Shown: positions 1 to 5,773 of the stretch, one piece after another
How positions within the stretch are numbered: position 1 is the stretch's first letter
Layout of the letters: each line of letters begins with the position of its first letter
Source of the DNA: Ignavibacteriaceae bacterium
GTDB lineage: Bacteria > Bacteroidota > Ignavibacteria > Ignavibacteriales > Ignavibacteriaceae
Assembly (NCBI GenBank): GCA_019912505.1
Contig: JAIOIM010000399.1
Location: 1 to 10,126, forward strand
Length of the DNA stretch: 10,126 nucleotides
Direction: 5' to 3'
Translations under genes and position numbers: made by a program
The notes under the pieces: generated by a model
Databases searched by the model: none
What the model saw: the letters and a program-made list of their open reading frames with translations, nothing else
Told to the model about the DNA's origin: nothing

Positions 1-101
1 GTCTATCAGCTTTTTGGGACCAATTAGTATATCTGTTGATCTTCGGAATAATATTTATCGCTTTGGCAACAATAATAGACAGGAAGGCAAAGGCTGCGTA
101 G
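1..101 (+). CDS. C-terminal end of a membrane protein, probably an ABC-2 exporter permease (5' truncated)
   Basis: An open frame enters from the left edge (codons begin at base 3) and stops at TAG 99-101. The 32 visible residues form one hydrophobic helix (roughly LVYLLIFGIIFIALATII) followed by a short basic tail, DRKAKAA. A last transmembrane helix with a positively charged cytoplasmic end is how ABC-2 permeases usually finish. The next gene, 40 bases downstream, is a complete permease of that family, and these exporters (YbhFSR type) are often encoded as ATPase plus two tandem permeases. The assignment therefore rests on topology and context, because no family motif lies inside the fragment. 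Any other membrane protein ending in a helix would look the same. Confidence 0.65.
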   Translation, partial: LSAFWDQLVYLLIFGIIFIALATIIDRKAKAA

Positions 102-141
102 TGAAGTTATTAAATAAGAATAAAGAAATGAGATTGTAAAA

Positions 142-1272
142 ATGAAAACTATAATTCAATTCATAATAAAGGAACTGCTTCAATTCAAGCGGGATAAAAA
201 AATGCTTGCTGTAGTTTTTATGGCGCCCATTCTGCAACTAATTCTTCTTGGTTACGGGGCTAATATGGATGTTAATGTTGTTCACACTACAATTTTCGAT
301 CAGGATAAAACAGTTACAAGCCGGGAATATATCAGAAACTTGGAGGAGTCCGGTTACTTTTCAATAGATTATTATCCATCTAATTATAAGGAAGTGACGG
401 AATTAATAAACGATGGAAAAACAATTGTTGGAATTGTAATTCCAAAGGACTTTGAAAAAAAATTAAACAGACGTGAAACTGTGTCGATTCAAACATTGTT
501 CGAAGGTTCTGATGGAAATACGGCTTCAATCTCACTTGGTTATATTCAGGGAATTACAAATCGTTTTTCACAAAAAGTTGTAGTAGAAACAAAAGATAAA
601 TATGGTATAAAAATTCCGGTTGCTGGCTCAATCGTTCCCGAAGTACGAGTTTGGTATAACCCGGAAATGAAAACTCGGAATTATATGATACCGGGTATTA
701 TGGGACTAATATTAATGATTACAACTCTATCCCTTATGTCAATGGCAATAGTACGAGAAAGAGAGATTGGCACGCTTGAACAATTAATTGTTACGCCGAT
801 AAAAAAATATCAATTGCTGGTTGGTAAATTAATTCCATTTACACTGATTGGATTTGTAGTGCTGGTAATAGTGATGGTTATTATGACTCAGTGGTTTGGA
901 ATTGTAGTAAGAGGCAATAAACTATACTTGTTATTTACTGCTCTTCTATTCGTACTCTCAAATTTAGGGCTTGGTTTGTTTGTGTCAACAGTTTCAAAAA
1001 CACAGAACCAGGCAATGATGGCTTCAGTATTTGCATTGATGATGCCGATGATATATTTATCAGGCTTTGCATTTCCGATTGAGAATATGCCTAAAGTGGT
1101 ACAATACATCACCTATTTAATTCCGCTGAGATATTTCATAACTATTCTTCGCGGTATAGTTCTTAAAGGAATTGGGTTCTCATCTCTGTGGTTAGAAACG
1201 CTTATACTTTTCGGGATGGGTGCGGCACTTTTAATTATGAGTTCTTTACGGTTCAGTAAAAAAATAGATTAA
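142..1272 (+). CDS. ABC-2 type exporter permease (YbhR/YhhJ-like)
   Basis: This 376-residue protein is the membrane subunit of an ABC exporter; its ATPase is presumably encoded upstream, outside the window. It has a cytoplasmic N-terminus, a first helix at about 22-40, an extracytoplasmic domain at about 41-180, and five more helices (about 182-203, 229-250, 262-285, 293-312, 352-370). After helix 2 comes the family hallmark REREIGTLEQLIVTPI (205-220), the coupling segment that contacts the ATPase. The pre-helix motif NYMIPGIMG (180-188) is also typical. Length is normal for the family. The YbhFSR relatives export drugs and other hydrophobic compounds, but the substrate here cannot be read from the sequence. 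The ATG at 142 has no clear Shine-Dalgarno site but gives the expected short basic N-terminus. The cupin gene follows after 14 bases. Confidence 0.93.
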   Translation: MKTIIQFIIKELLQFKRDKKMLAVVFMAPILQLILLGYGANMDVNVVHTTIFDQDKTVTSREYIRNLEESGYFSIDYYPSNYKEVTELINDGKTIVGIVIPKDFEKKLNRRETVSIQTLFEGSDGNTASISLGYIQGITNRFSQKVVVETKDKYGIKIPVAGSIVPEVRVWYNPEMKTRNYMIPGIMGLILMITTLSLMSMAIVREREIGTLEQLIVTPIKKYQLLVGKLIPFTLIGFVVLVIVMVIMTQWFGIVVRGNKLYLLFTALLFVLSNLGLGLFVSTVSKTQNQAMMASVFALMMPMIYLSGFAFPIENMPKVVQYITYLIPLRYFITILRGIVLKGIGFSSLWLETLILFGMGAALLIMSSLRFSKKID

Positions 1273-1286
1273 TTATAAAAACAAAA

Positions 1287-1733
1287 ATGGAAACCAATAT
1301 GAAAAACAAACAAAACTCTTTCTTAAAAATTTTTTCATCTTTATTATTTCTGATGATGCTCAGCTTTGCCTTTCTGAGTAACGAAACTTTAGCACAAGAT
1401 AAAGAAGATTTTAAAGTTCTTGAATACAAAACCGAAATAGATGCGGGAAAAGATAAAGAAGTAAAGCTGCTATTTGAAGACGAACTGAGAAAGATTGCAC
1501 AGCTTACTTTAAGAAACGGAATGAAACTTGCATCTCACTCGGTAGCAGAACCGATTACAATTCAATGTATCGCCGGTAGCGGTGAGTTGATAGTAGGCGA
1601 GGGGGAAGATTCAAAATCAGTTGAATTAAACCCGGGAACATTTATTACGATAGAAGCAAATGTTCCGCATGATGTAATTGCCAAACCATCAATTTCTATT
1701 TTGCTGATAAAATTTATGAATAAAAATGAATAG
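1287..1733 (+). CDS. Secreted single-domain cupin protein
   Basis: This 148-residue protein has a signal peptide (hydrophobic core about 14-30, likely cut after LAQ at 35-37) and a small beta-barrel cupin domain at about 68-143. Both cupin motifs can be aligned. In motif 1, G78, H84 and G97 fit the pattern, but the second histidine position is V86 and the glutamate position is I90; a glutamate does occur nearby at E88. In motif 2, G117 and H128 are kept, while the usual Pro, Gly and Asn are replaced. Only two of the four classical metal ligands are certain, so it may bind metal differently or act without one. Two starts are possible: ATG 1287 and in-frame ATG 1299. The second gives a more conventional MKNK... 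signal peptide, and neither has a strong ribosome-binding site. It lies in the exporter operon; substrate unknown. Confidence 0.85.
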   Translation: METNMKNKQNSFLKIFSSLLFLMMLSFAFLSNETLAQDKEDFKVLEYKTEIDAGKDKEVKLLFEDELRKIAQLTLRNGMKLASHSVAEPITIQCIAGSGELIVGEGEDSKSVELNPGTFITIEANVPHDVIAKPSISILLIKFMNKNE

Positions 1734-1750
1734 GTGTTCTAAAAATTATT

Positions 1751-3169
1751 ATGAACAATAAAATTAAAATATCGTCAATCATTTTAACGCTCATAGCCAG
1801 CCTGATGCTGTTCACAAAATCAGAGGCGCAGGTTGTAAATTACAACTCACTTCCTTCTGGTTTATCTAAACAAAGTAATTTCGTAAAAAACGATTCTCTT
1901 TCTGAAAGCATTTTGATTGAAAAAAATTATTTACTCCCGGCTGTTGAGGTTGTTGGTTTGAACATGGGCGTTTGGGCTTTTCACCGATATTTGAGCGGAG
2001 AAAGCTGGTCGAATATCAGCATGGAAACGATAAAGAATAATTTTGAGACTGGGTTCGTTTGGGATGTAGATGGTTATCTAATGAATCAATTCTGGCATCC
2101 GTATCATGGTTCCAACTATTTTAATATCGCCCGGTCTAACGGACTTACATTTTGGGAATCCGCACCATACGCATTTGGCGGTAGTTTAATGTGGGAGTAT
2201 TTTATGGAAACTGAACCGCCTTCATACAATGATATAGTTAATACACCTGTAAGCGGAATAATTTTAGGTGAAATTTCTTTTAGAGTATCAAATCTAATAA
2301 TTGACGAAAGCACTATTGGCTTCGAAAGATTTTTACGAGAATTCTCATCAACTCTTATTTCTCCGATGCAAGGATTAAACAGAATGATTAGAGGCGATAT
2401 GTGGAAAACCGGTACAGCGGGTAAACGTTCTAAATTTGATGTGATTGTTGCAAGCGGAGTTCATAATGTTTTTATCAGCAGTAAGATGAACGAAAGTAAG
2501 TCCTATGTTACTCTAAGAGCTGATTTAGATTATGGAAATCAATTTGCGGTTACCGAGCACAAAGACCCGTTCGATTATTTTACCCTGCGCACCGAAGTAA
2601 ACATTGCGCCCGGTGATAATATTGTCGGAATATTTGCAAGCGGTGTACTCTGGGATAGTAAATTGGAGTTATTTGAAAACTCAAAAAATATTATCGGAAT
2701 TTATAAAGAGATAGATATTCACATCAACACCGTTTACAAACTTTCAGCAACAAGCGTTACCGGACAAATCATAAATACAATTCCGTTATCATCATCGGTC
2801 TCGATGCAAAACTATGCCGGGCTATCTGCAATATTAATGGGCGGAACAAACTCTGCTTATGCCACAGAAGCCGGGAAAGATTACAATTTAGGACCGGGTG
2901 CAAGCGGAAAACTGGGAGTGAAATTTGCCTTCAAAAACTTTGGCGATGTCTATGCTAACTACAAAAGATATTGGATCCACACACTGAGCGGAGCTGATGG
3001 TGAAGAATTTGTTGGCTTGATGAATGTCGGGCTTAACTATCAATTATCTGAAAAAAACTTTCTGGGTTTAGATTTCATCTTATACGAACGTTATGGCGAT
3101 TATAAACATTTCCCTAATACTCAGGATACAAACACAGCATTAAGATTTTATATAAAACAAATAATCTAA
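1751..3169 (+). CDS. DUF3943 domain envelope protein
   Basis: This 472-residue protein has a signal peptide (hydrophobic about 8-21, likely cut after SEAQ at 24-27). The region at about 95-205 matches DUF3943, with a dense conserved block: WDVDGY (104-109), NQFWHPYHGSNYFN (112-125), AR-NG---FWES (127-137), then WEY (148-150), EPPSYNDIVNTP-SG (155-169) and LGE (172-174). The family is uncharacterised. The C-terminal half (about 228-472) consists of alternating polar and hydrophobic strands with Tyr/Phe, and ends in a strand, LRFYIKQII. This suggests an outer-membrane beta-barrel, so I infer an outer-membrane location. The invariant-looking His, Asp, Glu and Trp residues of the first domain could form an active or binding site, but no reaction can be assigned. 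It starts 17 bases after the cupin gene, within the same probable operon. Confidence 0.85.
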   Translation: MNNKIKISSIILTLIASLMLFTKSEAQVVNYNSLPSGLSKQSNFVKNDSLSESILIEKNYLLPAVEVVGLNMGVWAFHRYLSGESWSNISMETIKNNFETGFVWDVDGYLMNQFWHPYHGSNYFNIARSNGLTFWESAPYAFGGSLMWEYFMETEPPSYNDIVNTPVSGIILGEISFRVSNLIIDESTIGFERFLREFSSTLISPMQGLNRMIRGDMWKTGTAGKRSKFDVIVASGVHNVFISSKMNESKSYVTLRADLDYGNQFAVTEHKDPFDYFTLRTEVNIAPGDNIVGIFASGVLWDSKLELFENSKNIIGIYKEIDIHINTVYKLSATSVTGQIINTIPLSSSVSMQNYAGLSAILMGGTNSAYATEAGKDYNLGPGASGKLGVKFAFKNFGDVYANYKRYWIHTLSGADGEEFVGLMNVGLNYQLSEKNFLGLDFILYERYGDYKHFPNTQDTNTALRFYIKQII

Positions 3170-3193
3170 AAACAACATCAAGGAAATATTTTT

Positions 3194-3592
3194 ATGAATA
3201 AAATTATCTTAAAAAAAATAGCGGCTACTGTTGCTGTTGTCTTCAGCCTTTTAACAATCGTGGAAGGTTCACAAGTATTATTTGGTATTACTCAACCGGA
3301 TTATTATGTGCTAAAACCATTGCTTGTTTACAATATAATTATGGGTTTTGTAGGAATAGCTGTTGGTGTAATTATCTGGATAAATCTAACAAAGGCATTA
3401 AGATTTACTCTGCTTGTGGCAGCAGCACATCTTACAGTATTGTTTATTGTTTTGATAATTTATATTTCAAACAGTGCGGTTGCAGCGCATAGCGTAAATG
3501 CTATGATTATTAGGTCATTGATCTGGTTTGCGGTTACCATAACTATATGGAAGACAGGTAAACCGGAGATGTTAAAATCTAAAAATATATAA
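3194..3592 (+). CDS. Small four-helix inner-membrane protein, function unknown
   Basis: I do not recognise this 132-residue protein. It has four hydrophobic segments (about 8-25, 42-63, 71-91 and 103-119) and a short basic C-terminal tail. Segments 1 and 2 are separated by a polar loop, SQVLFGITQPDYYVLKPL. No catalytic or metal-binding motif stands out; H79 and H99 lie in or next to helices 3 and 4. It has one of the better ribosome-binding sites in the window, AAGGAAA at 3180-3186, eight bases before the ATG. That supports both the start and the reality of the gene. It is 24 bases after the DUF3943 gene and 8 bases before the Spy-like gene, so it is almost certainly cotranscribed with them. 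A DoxX-like or accessory membrane subunit role is possible but not shown. Confidence 0.8.
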   Translation: MNKIILKKIAATVAVVFSLLTIVEGSQVLFGITQPDYYVLKPLLVYNIIMGFVGIAVGVIIWINLTKALRFTLLVAAAHLTVLFIVLIIYISNSAVAAHSVNAMIIRSLIWFAVTITIWKTGKPEMLKSKNI

Positions 3593-3600
3593 ACTATTAA

Positions 3601-4020
3601 ATGAAAGATTATCCGATGAAATTAAAACAAATTGCCTTCGCTCTATTCTTTCTTTTTGTACCGCTTATGAGCGCACAGAATAAAGTATCTCTTACCAATC
3701 TGGAAAAAACGAAAGAATACTTATCCCTTTCGGAAAAACAGTATGAACTTGTAAAGCAAAATGTAAAAAAAATAAATGCAATTCTTGAAGAGGATAAAAA
3801 AATAATTGCAGAGTTGAAGAAACGAGTAGAGAATGATGATGAACCCGGCTTCTTTGAAAAAATCAGTGTAAAGAGAGGGCGCGACGGCAGAGCAAGCGAT
3901 ATCGAAGATTTACTAGAAGAAATTGAAGATAAACTTACCGATGAACAAAAGGTAAAATTTGAAAAGATTGAAAAACCGGAATTAAAAGGGCTGAGTAAAG
4001 AAGAAATATTTGGGAAATGA
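3601..4020 (+). CDS. Spy/CpxP-like periplasmic helical protein (LTxxQ type)
   Basis: This is a 139-residue secreted, highly charged, all-helical protein. The signal peptide covers about 1-25 (core IAFALFFLFVPLM, likely cut after SAQ at 24-26). The mature part is rich in Lys and Glu, with two helical segments, each beginning with an LTxxQ-like motif: LSLSEKQ at 41-47 and KLTDEQK at 111-117. This is the pseudo-repeat seen in Spy/CpxP-type periplasmic chaperones and metal or envelope-stress proteins. Between them is a flexible stretch with the basic patch KRGRDGR (91-97). The Spy-like label is from motif and composition only. Starts at 3601 and in-frame 3616 are both possible; the second gives MKLKQIAF..., a cleaner signal peptide, preceded by GAAAG. 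A decayed copy of the last ~20 codons lies downstream at 5457-5512. Confidence 0.72.
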   Translation: MKDYPMKLKQIAFALFFLFVPLMSAQNKVSLTNLEKTKEYLSLSEKQYELVKQNVKKINAILEEDKKIIAELKKRVENDDEPGFFEKISVKRGRDGRASDIEDLLEEIEDKLTDEQKVKFEKIEKPELKGLSKEEIFGK

Positions 4021-4076
4021 AACATGAATAAAATACCGTTTTGGTTTAAAGAGAACTATTAAATCGTAAAATTGAT

Positions 4077-4106
4077 TTGCATCAGCATCCGGCTAAAAAA
4101 TATAAT
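4077..4106 (+). promoter_or_regulatory. Possible sigma70-type promoter before the Omp85-like gene
   Basis: TTGCAT (4077-4082) and a perfect TATAAT (4101-4106) are separated by 18 bases in the 107-base gap before the GTG at 4128. The -35 element matches the consensus at only three positions, and TATAAT is common by chance in DNA this AT-rich. The expected start of transcription near 4113 would leave the AAGGA at 4108-4112 off the message, which argues against both signals being used together. Confidence 0.22.
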
Positions 4107-4127
4107 TAAGGATAACTTGTTTACGAA

Positions 4128-5420
4128 GTGAAAACCCATACGATATATATGTTATTAATTATAGTAATTATTCTTAAAAGTAATTCCTTCCCGCAATCTA
4201 TAAATATAAATGACGAAGGCGGAGACGAAAACGTCACCATTTCGATTCTTCCTTTTGCTTTATATAGTGAAATTTTCGGTTGGGCAGCCGGCGGATTTGT
4301 TGGTGTGCAAGGATTATCACAAAAAAATATGTCGCTCTATGCAGGTGGGCTGATAAGTACTAATGGAACTAAATATGGTTTTATTCAAATCCGAGAATTC
4401 TATTTACCGTTTTTACCAAGATTGTATATCGCTCCGGATATTTTAGGCGGATATTTCGGAGTAATAAATATGTATAAAGATCCGCCCACTACGTCATATG
4501 AAAATGATACTAAACTCCGAGCAGGCAGTAATGAATCTGACAAAAATGACAATATGGAAGTGAGCGGGAATGATCAATGGTATGAGCTTAAATTTAGATT
4601 TCTTTTACCGATTGGGCATGGTAAAGATGAAGTTTTCTTTTCGCCAAAATTAAAAAACGGAATTTTAGAATCTGGTGAAATGGGTGGCACACACTGGAAT
4701 CCATTTGTAAGTGGACGAACTTTTATAGATATAAAACCATTCTATAGAAAACGGGTTGCATTTGCTACTAATGGAATTGAATTTGCGTTAACAAGAGAGA
4801 ATACTGATTATTATGTAAATCCTACACGCGGAAGCTATCAGAAATTTACTTTTAGGAGAGACTTCGGATGGTTTGATACTATGGCGCCCTGGAGTGTTTT
4901 TGAAACTGATTTAAGATGGTATCTGCCGCTTAACAATAAAAATTCTCTGCCAAAAGTATTAGCAATAGATTTCTGGACTGTTAACACTCTTACATGGGAC
5001 AGCTATGATATTGTTGGAACGGATACGATTGGAAATTTAATTAAACAATATCATCGTCCGCCGCCCTATACGGGCGCATATCTTGGCGGCAGATATAGAC
5101 TCCGCGCATTTTACGAAGGACGCTTTAACGATAGAGCCGCAATTTATTATGGCGCTGAATACAGACAGATTATTGATTGGAATCCATTCAATCTATGGTC
5201 GGTTACTAAAAAACTAAATGTGCATTGGCTGCAGTTAGCTGCATTTGCAGAAGTTGGCAGAGTTGCACCCGAATGGAATATCTCCACTTTACATACAGAT
5301 ATGAAATGGAGCGCTGGCGGGGGTATTAGATTTTTTATGAACAACTTAATCTTAAGATTGGATGGCGCATTTAGCAAAGAAGGTTTTTTTACGCAGATGT
5401 ATGTTGACCATGCGTTTTGA
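4128..5420 (+). CDS. Omp85/BamA-like outer-membrane barrel protein without POTRA domains
   Basis: This 430-residue protein begins with GTG; the in-frame ATG at 4149 is an alternative but would cut into the signal peptide (hydrophobic about 7-17, likely cut after FPQ at 21-23). There is no room for POTRA repeats. The rest is beta-barrel, with Omp85/D15 hallmarks near the C-terminus: NPTRGSY (231-237), then LGGRYRLRAFYEGRFNDR (319-336) and EYRQ (344-347). It ends in a strand with terminal Phe (HAF), the usual barrel-assembly signal. The conserved loop-6 tripeptide of Omp85 proteins (R-G-F/Y) appears to be RAF (326-328). True BamA needs POTRA domains, so this is more likely an accessory barrel or porin-like relative of the sort common in Bacteroidota. 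An AAGGA at 4108-4112 is somewhat far (15 bases) from the start. The gap of 107 bases leaves cotranscription with the exporter operon open. Confidence 0.83.
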   Translation: MKTHTIYMLLIIVIILKSNSFPQSININDEGGDENVTISILPFALYSEIFGWAAGGFVGVQGLSQKNMSLYAGGLISTNGTKYGFIQIREFYLPFLPRLYIAPDILGGYFGVINMYKDPPTTSYENDTKLRAGSNESDKNDNMEVSGNDQWYELKFRFLLPIGHGKDEVFFSPKLKNGILESGEMGGTHWNPFVSGRTFIDIKPFYRKRVAFATNGIEFALTRENTDYYVNPTRGSYQKFTFRRDFGWFDTMAPWSVFETDLRWYLPLNNKNSLPKVLAIDFWTVNTLTWDSYDIVGTDTIGNLIKQYHRPPPYTGAYLGGRYRLRAFYEGRFNDRAAIYYGAEYRQIIDWNPFNLWSVTKKLNVHWLQLAAFAEVGRVAPEWNISTLHTDMKWSAGGGIRFFMNNLILRLDGAFSKEGFFTQMYVDHAF

Positions 5421-5456
5421 TTGCATTTTCATAACAACTAAACATCTGAATTGAAA

Positions 5457-5512
5457 AAAAGATTTAGACCATAATTAAAGGGCTGAGGAAAGAAGAAATT
5501 TTTGAAAAATGA
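5457..5512 (+). pseudogene. Decayed copy of the 3' end of the Spy-like gene
   Basis: Bases 5473-5512 align with 3980-4020, the end of the Spy-like gene, with 36 of 41 columns identical, including one single-base gap. Both segments end at the same TGA. The translated tails are LKGLSKEEIFGK in the gene and IKGLRKEEIFEK here, 9 of 12 residues alike. Upstream, AAAAGATT (5457-5464) matches 3962-3969, after which alignment requires a two-base deletion. In-frame stops (TGA 5447-5449, TAG 5465-5467) show that it is not translated as a full protein. Homology before 5457 is not visible. I infer an old partial duplication, or the leftover of a deleted paralogue. Confidence 0.75.
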
Positions 5513-5615
5513 ATTTTTAAAAAAACTAAGCAGTGAACCTTCCTTCAGTTTATTGCATCAGAAAGATAACAGATAAATTATTTTGAAAACAGCAGATTGA
5601 TTTTCATATTCATAG

Positions 5616-5634
5616 GTTGAACAAAAAATTCAAC
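5616..5634. repeat. Small inverted repeat (possible hairpin)
   Basis: GTTGAA (5616-5621) and TTCAAC (5629-5634) form a perfect six-pair stem around a seven-base, A-rich loop. No run of T follows, so it does not look like an intrinsic terminator. It could be a weak operator or an mRNA structure, or simply chance in AT-rich DNA. Confidence 0.3.
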
Positions 5635-5666
5635 GCTCAGGTTTTCATAAAGAAAGTCATACTACA

Positions 5667-5689
5667 AAAGGAGTGGAATGAATAAATAG
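5667..5689 (+). promoter_or_regulatory. Strong Shine-Dalgarno sequence before a three-codon ORF
   Basis: AAAGGAG at 5667-5673 is the strongest Shine-Dalgarno match noticed in the window. It is followed after four bases by ATG AAT AAA TAG (5678-5689), encoding only Met-Asn-Lys. Another short ORF, ATG CCG AAT AAC GGA CTT TAA, starts two bases after that stop (5691-5711). The receptor gene begins 84 bases after the first stop. This could be the start of a lost gene or a minimal leader ORF, since the window's real genes mostly lack such a strong site. Chance cannot be excluded. Confidence 0.35.
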
Positions 5690-5773
5690 TATGCCGAATA
5701 ACGGACTTTAACTATTTATCTTCTACAAAGCTCAATATTAAGCATCTAACAATAAAAACGTAGATTAATATTA

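Larger units (their letters stand above)
5421..5773. other. Intergenic region with gene remnant, hairpin and orphan ribosome-binding site
   Basis: These 353 bases separate the two gene blocks and hold no intact gene. They contain a decayed copy of the Spy-like gene's 3' end (5457-5512), a six-pair hairpin (5616-5634), a strong Shine-Dalgarno sequence in front of a three-codon ORF (5667-5689), and a 12-base palindrome overlapping the receptor's start codon (5764-5775). No GC-rich terminator was found after the Omp85-like gene. The promoter of the receptor operon should lie here, but I could not pick out a convincing -35/-10 pair or the Bacteroidota-type TAnnTTTG element. Confidence 0.6.

Noticed and set aside
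55..237. Antisense frame of 60 codons at the left edge
   Set aside because: It overlaps the start of the ABC-2 permease and the preceding gene's end, and its Phe/Leu-rich composition is expected from AT-rich antisense DNA.
3609..4025. Long antisense frame (138 codons) opposite the Spy-like gene
   Set aside because: Its Ser/Phe-rich product is the mirror of the Lys/Glu-rich coding strand. The forward frame has a signal peptide and repeat motifs, so the antisense frame is a shadow.
4024..4062. Twelve-codon ORF directly after the Spy-like gene (MNKIPFWFKENY)
   Set aside because: There is no ribosome-binding site at a suitable distance, and ORFs this short are frequent by chance. Its location alone is not support.
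3980..5512. Omp85-like gene as a mobile element bounded by direct repeats
   Set aside because: The repeats differ in length and sequence, one is coding, and no transposase, integrase or target-site duplication is present. Duplication and decay explains them better.
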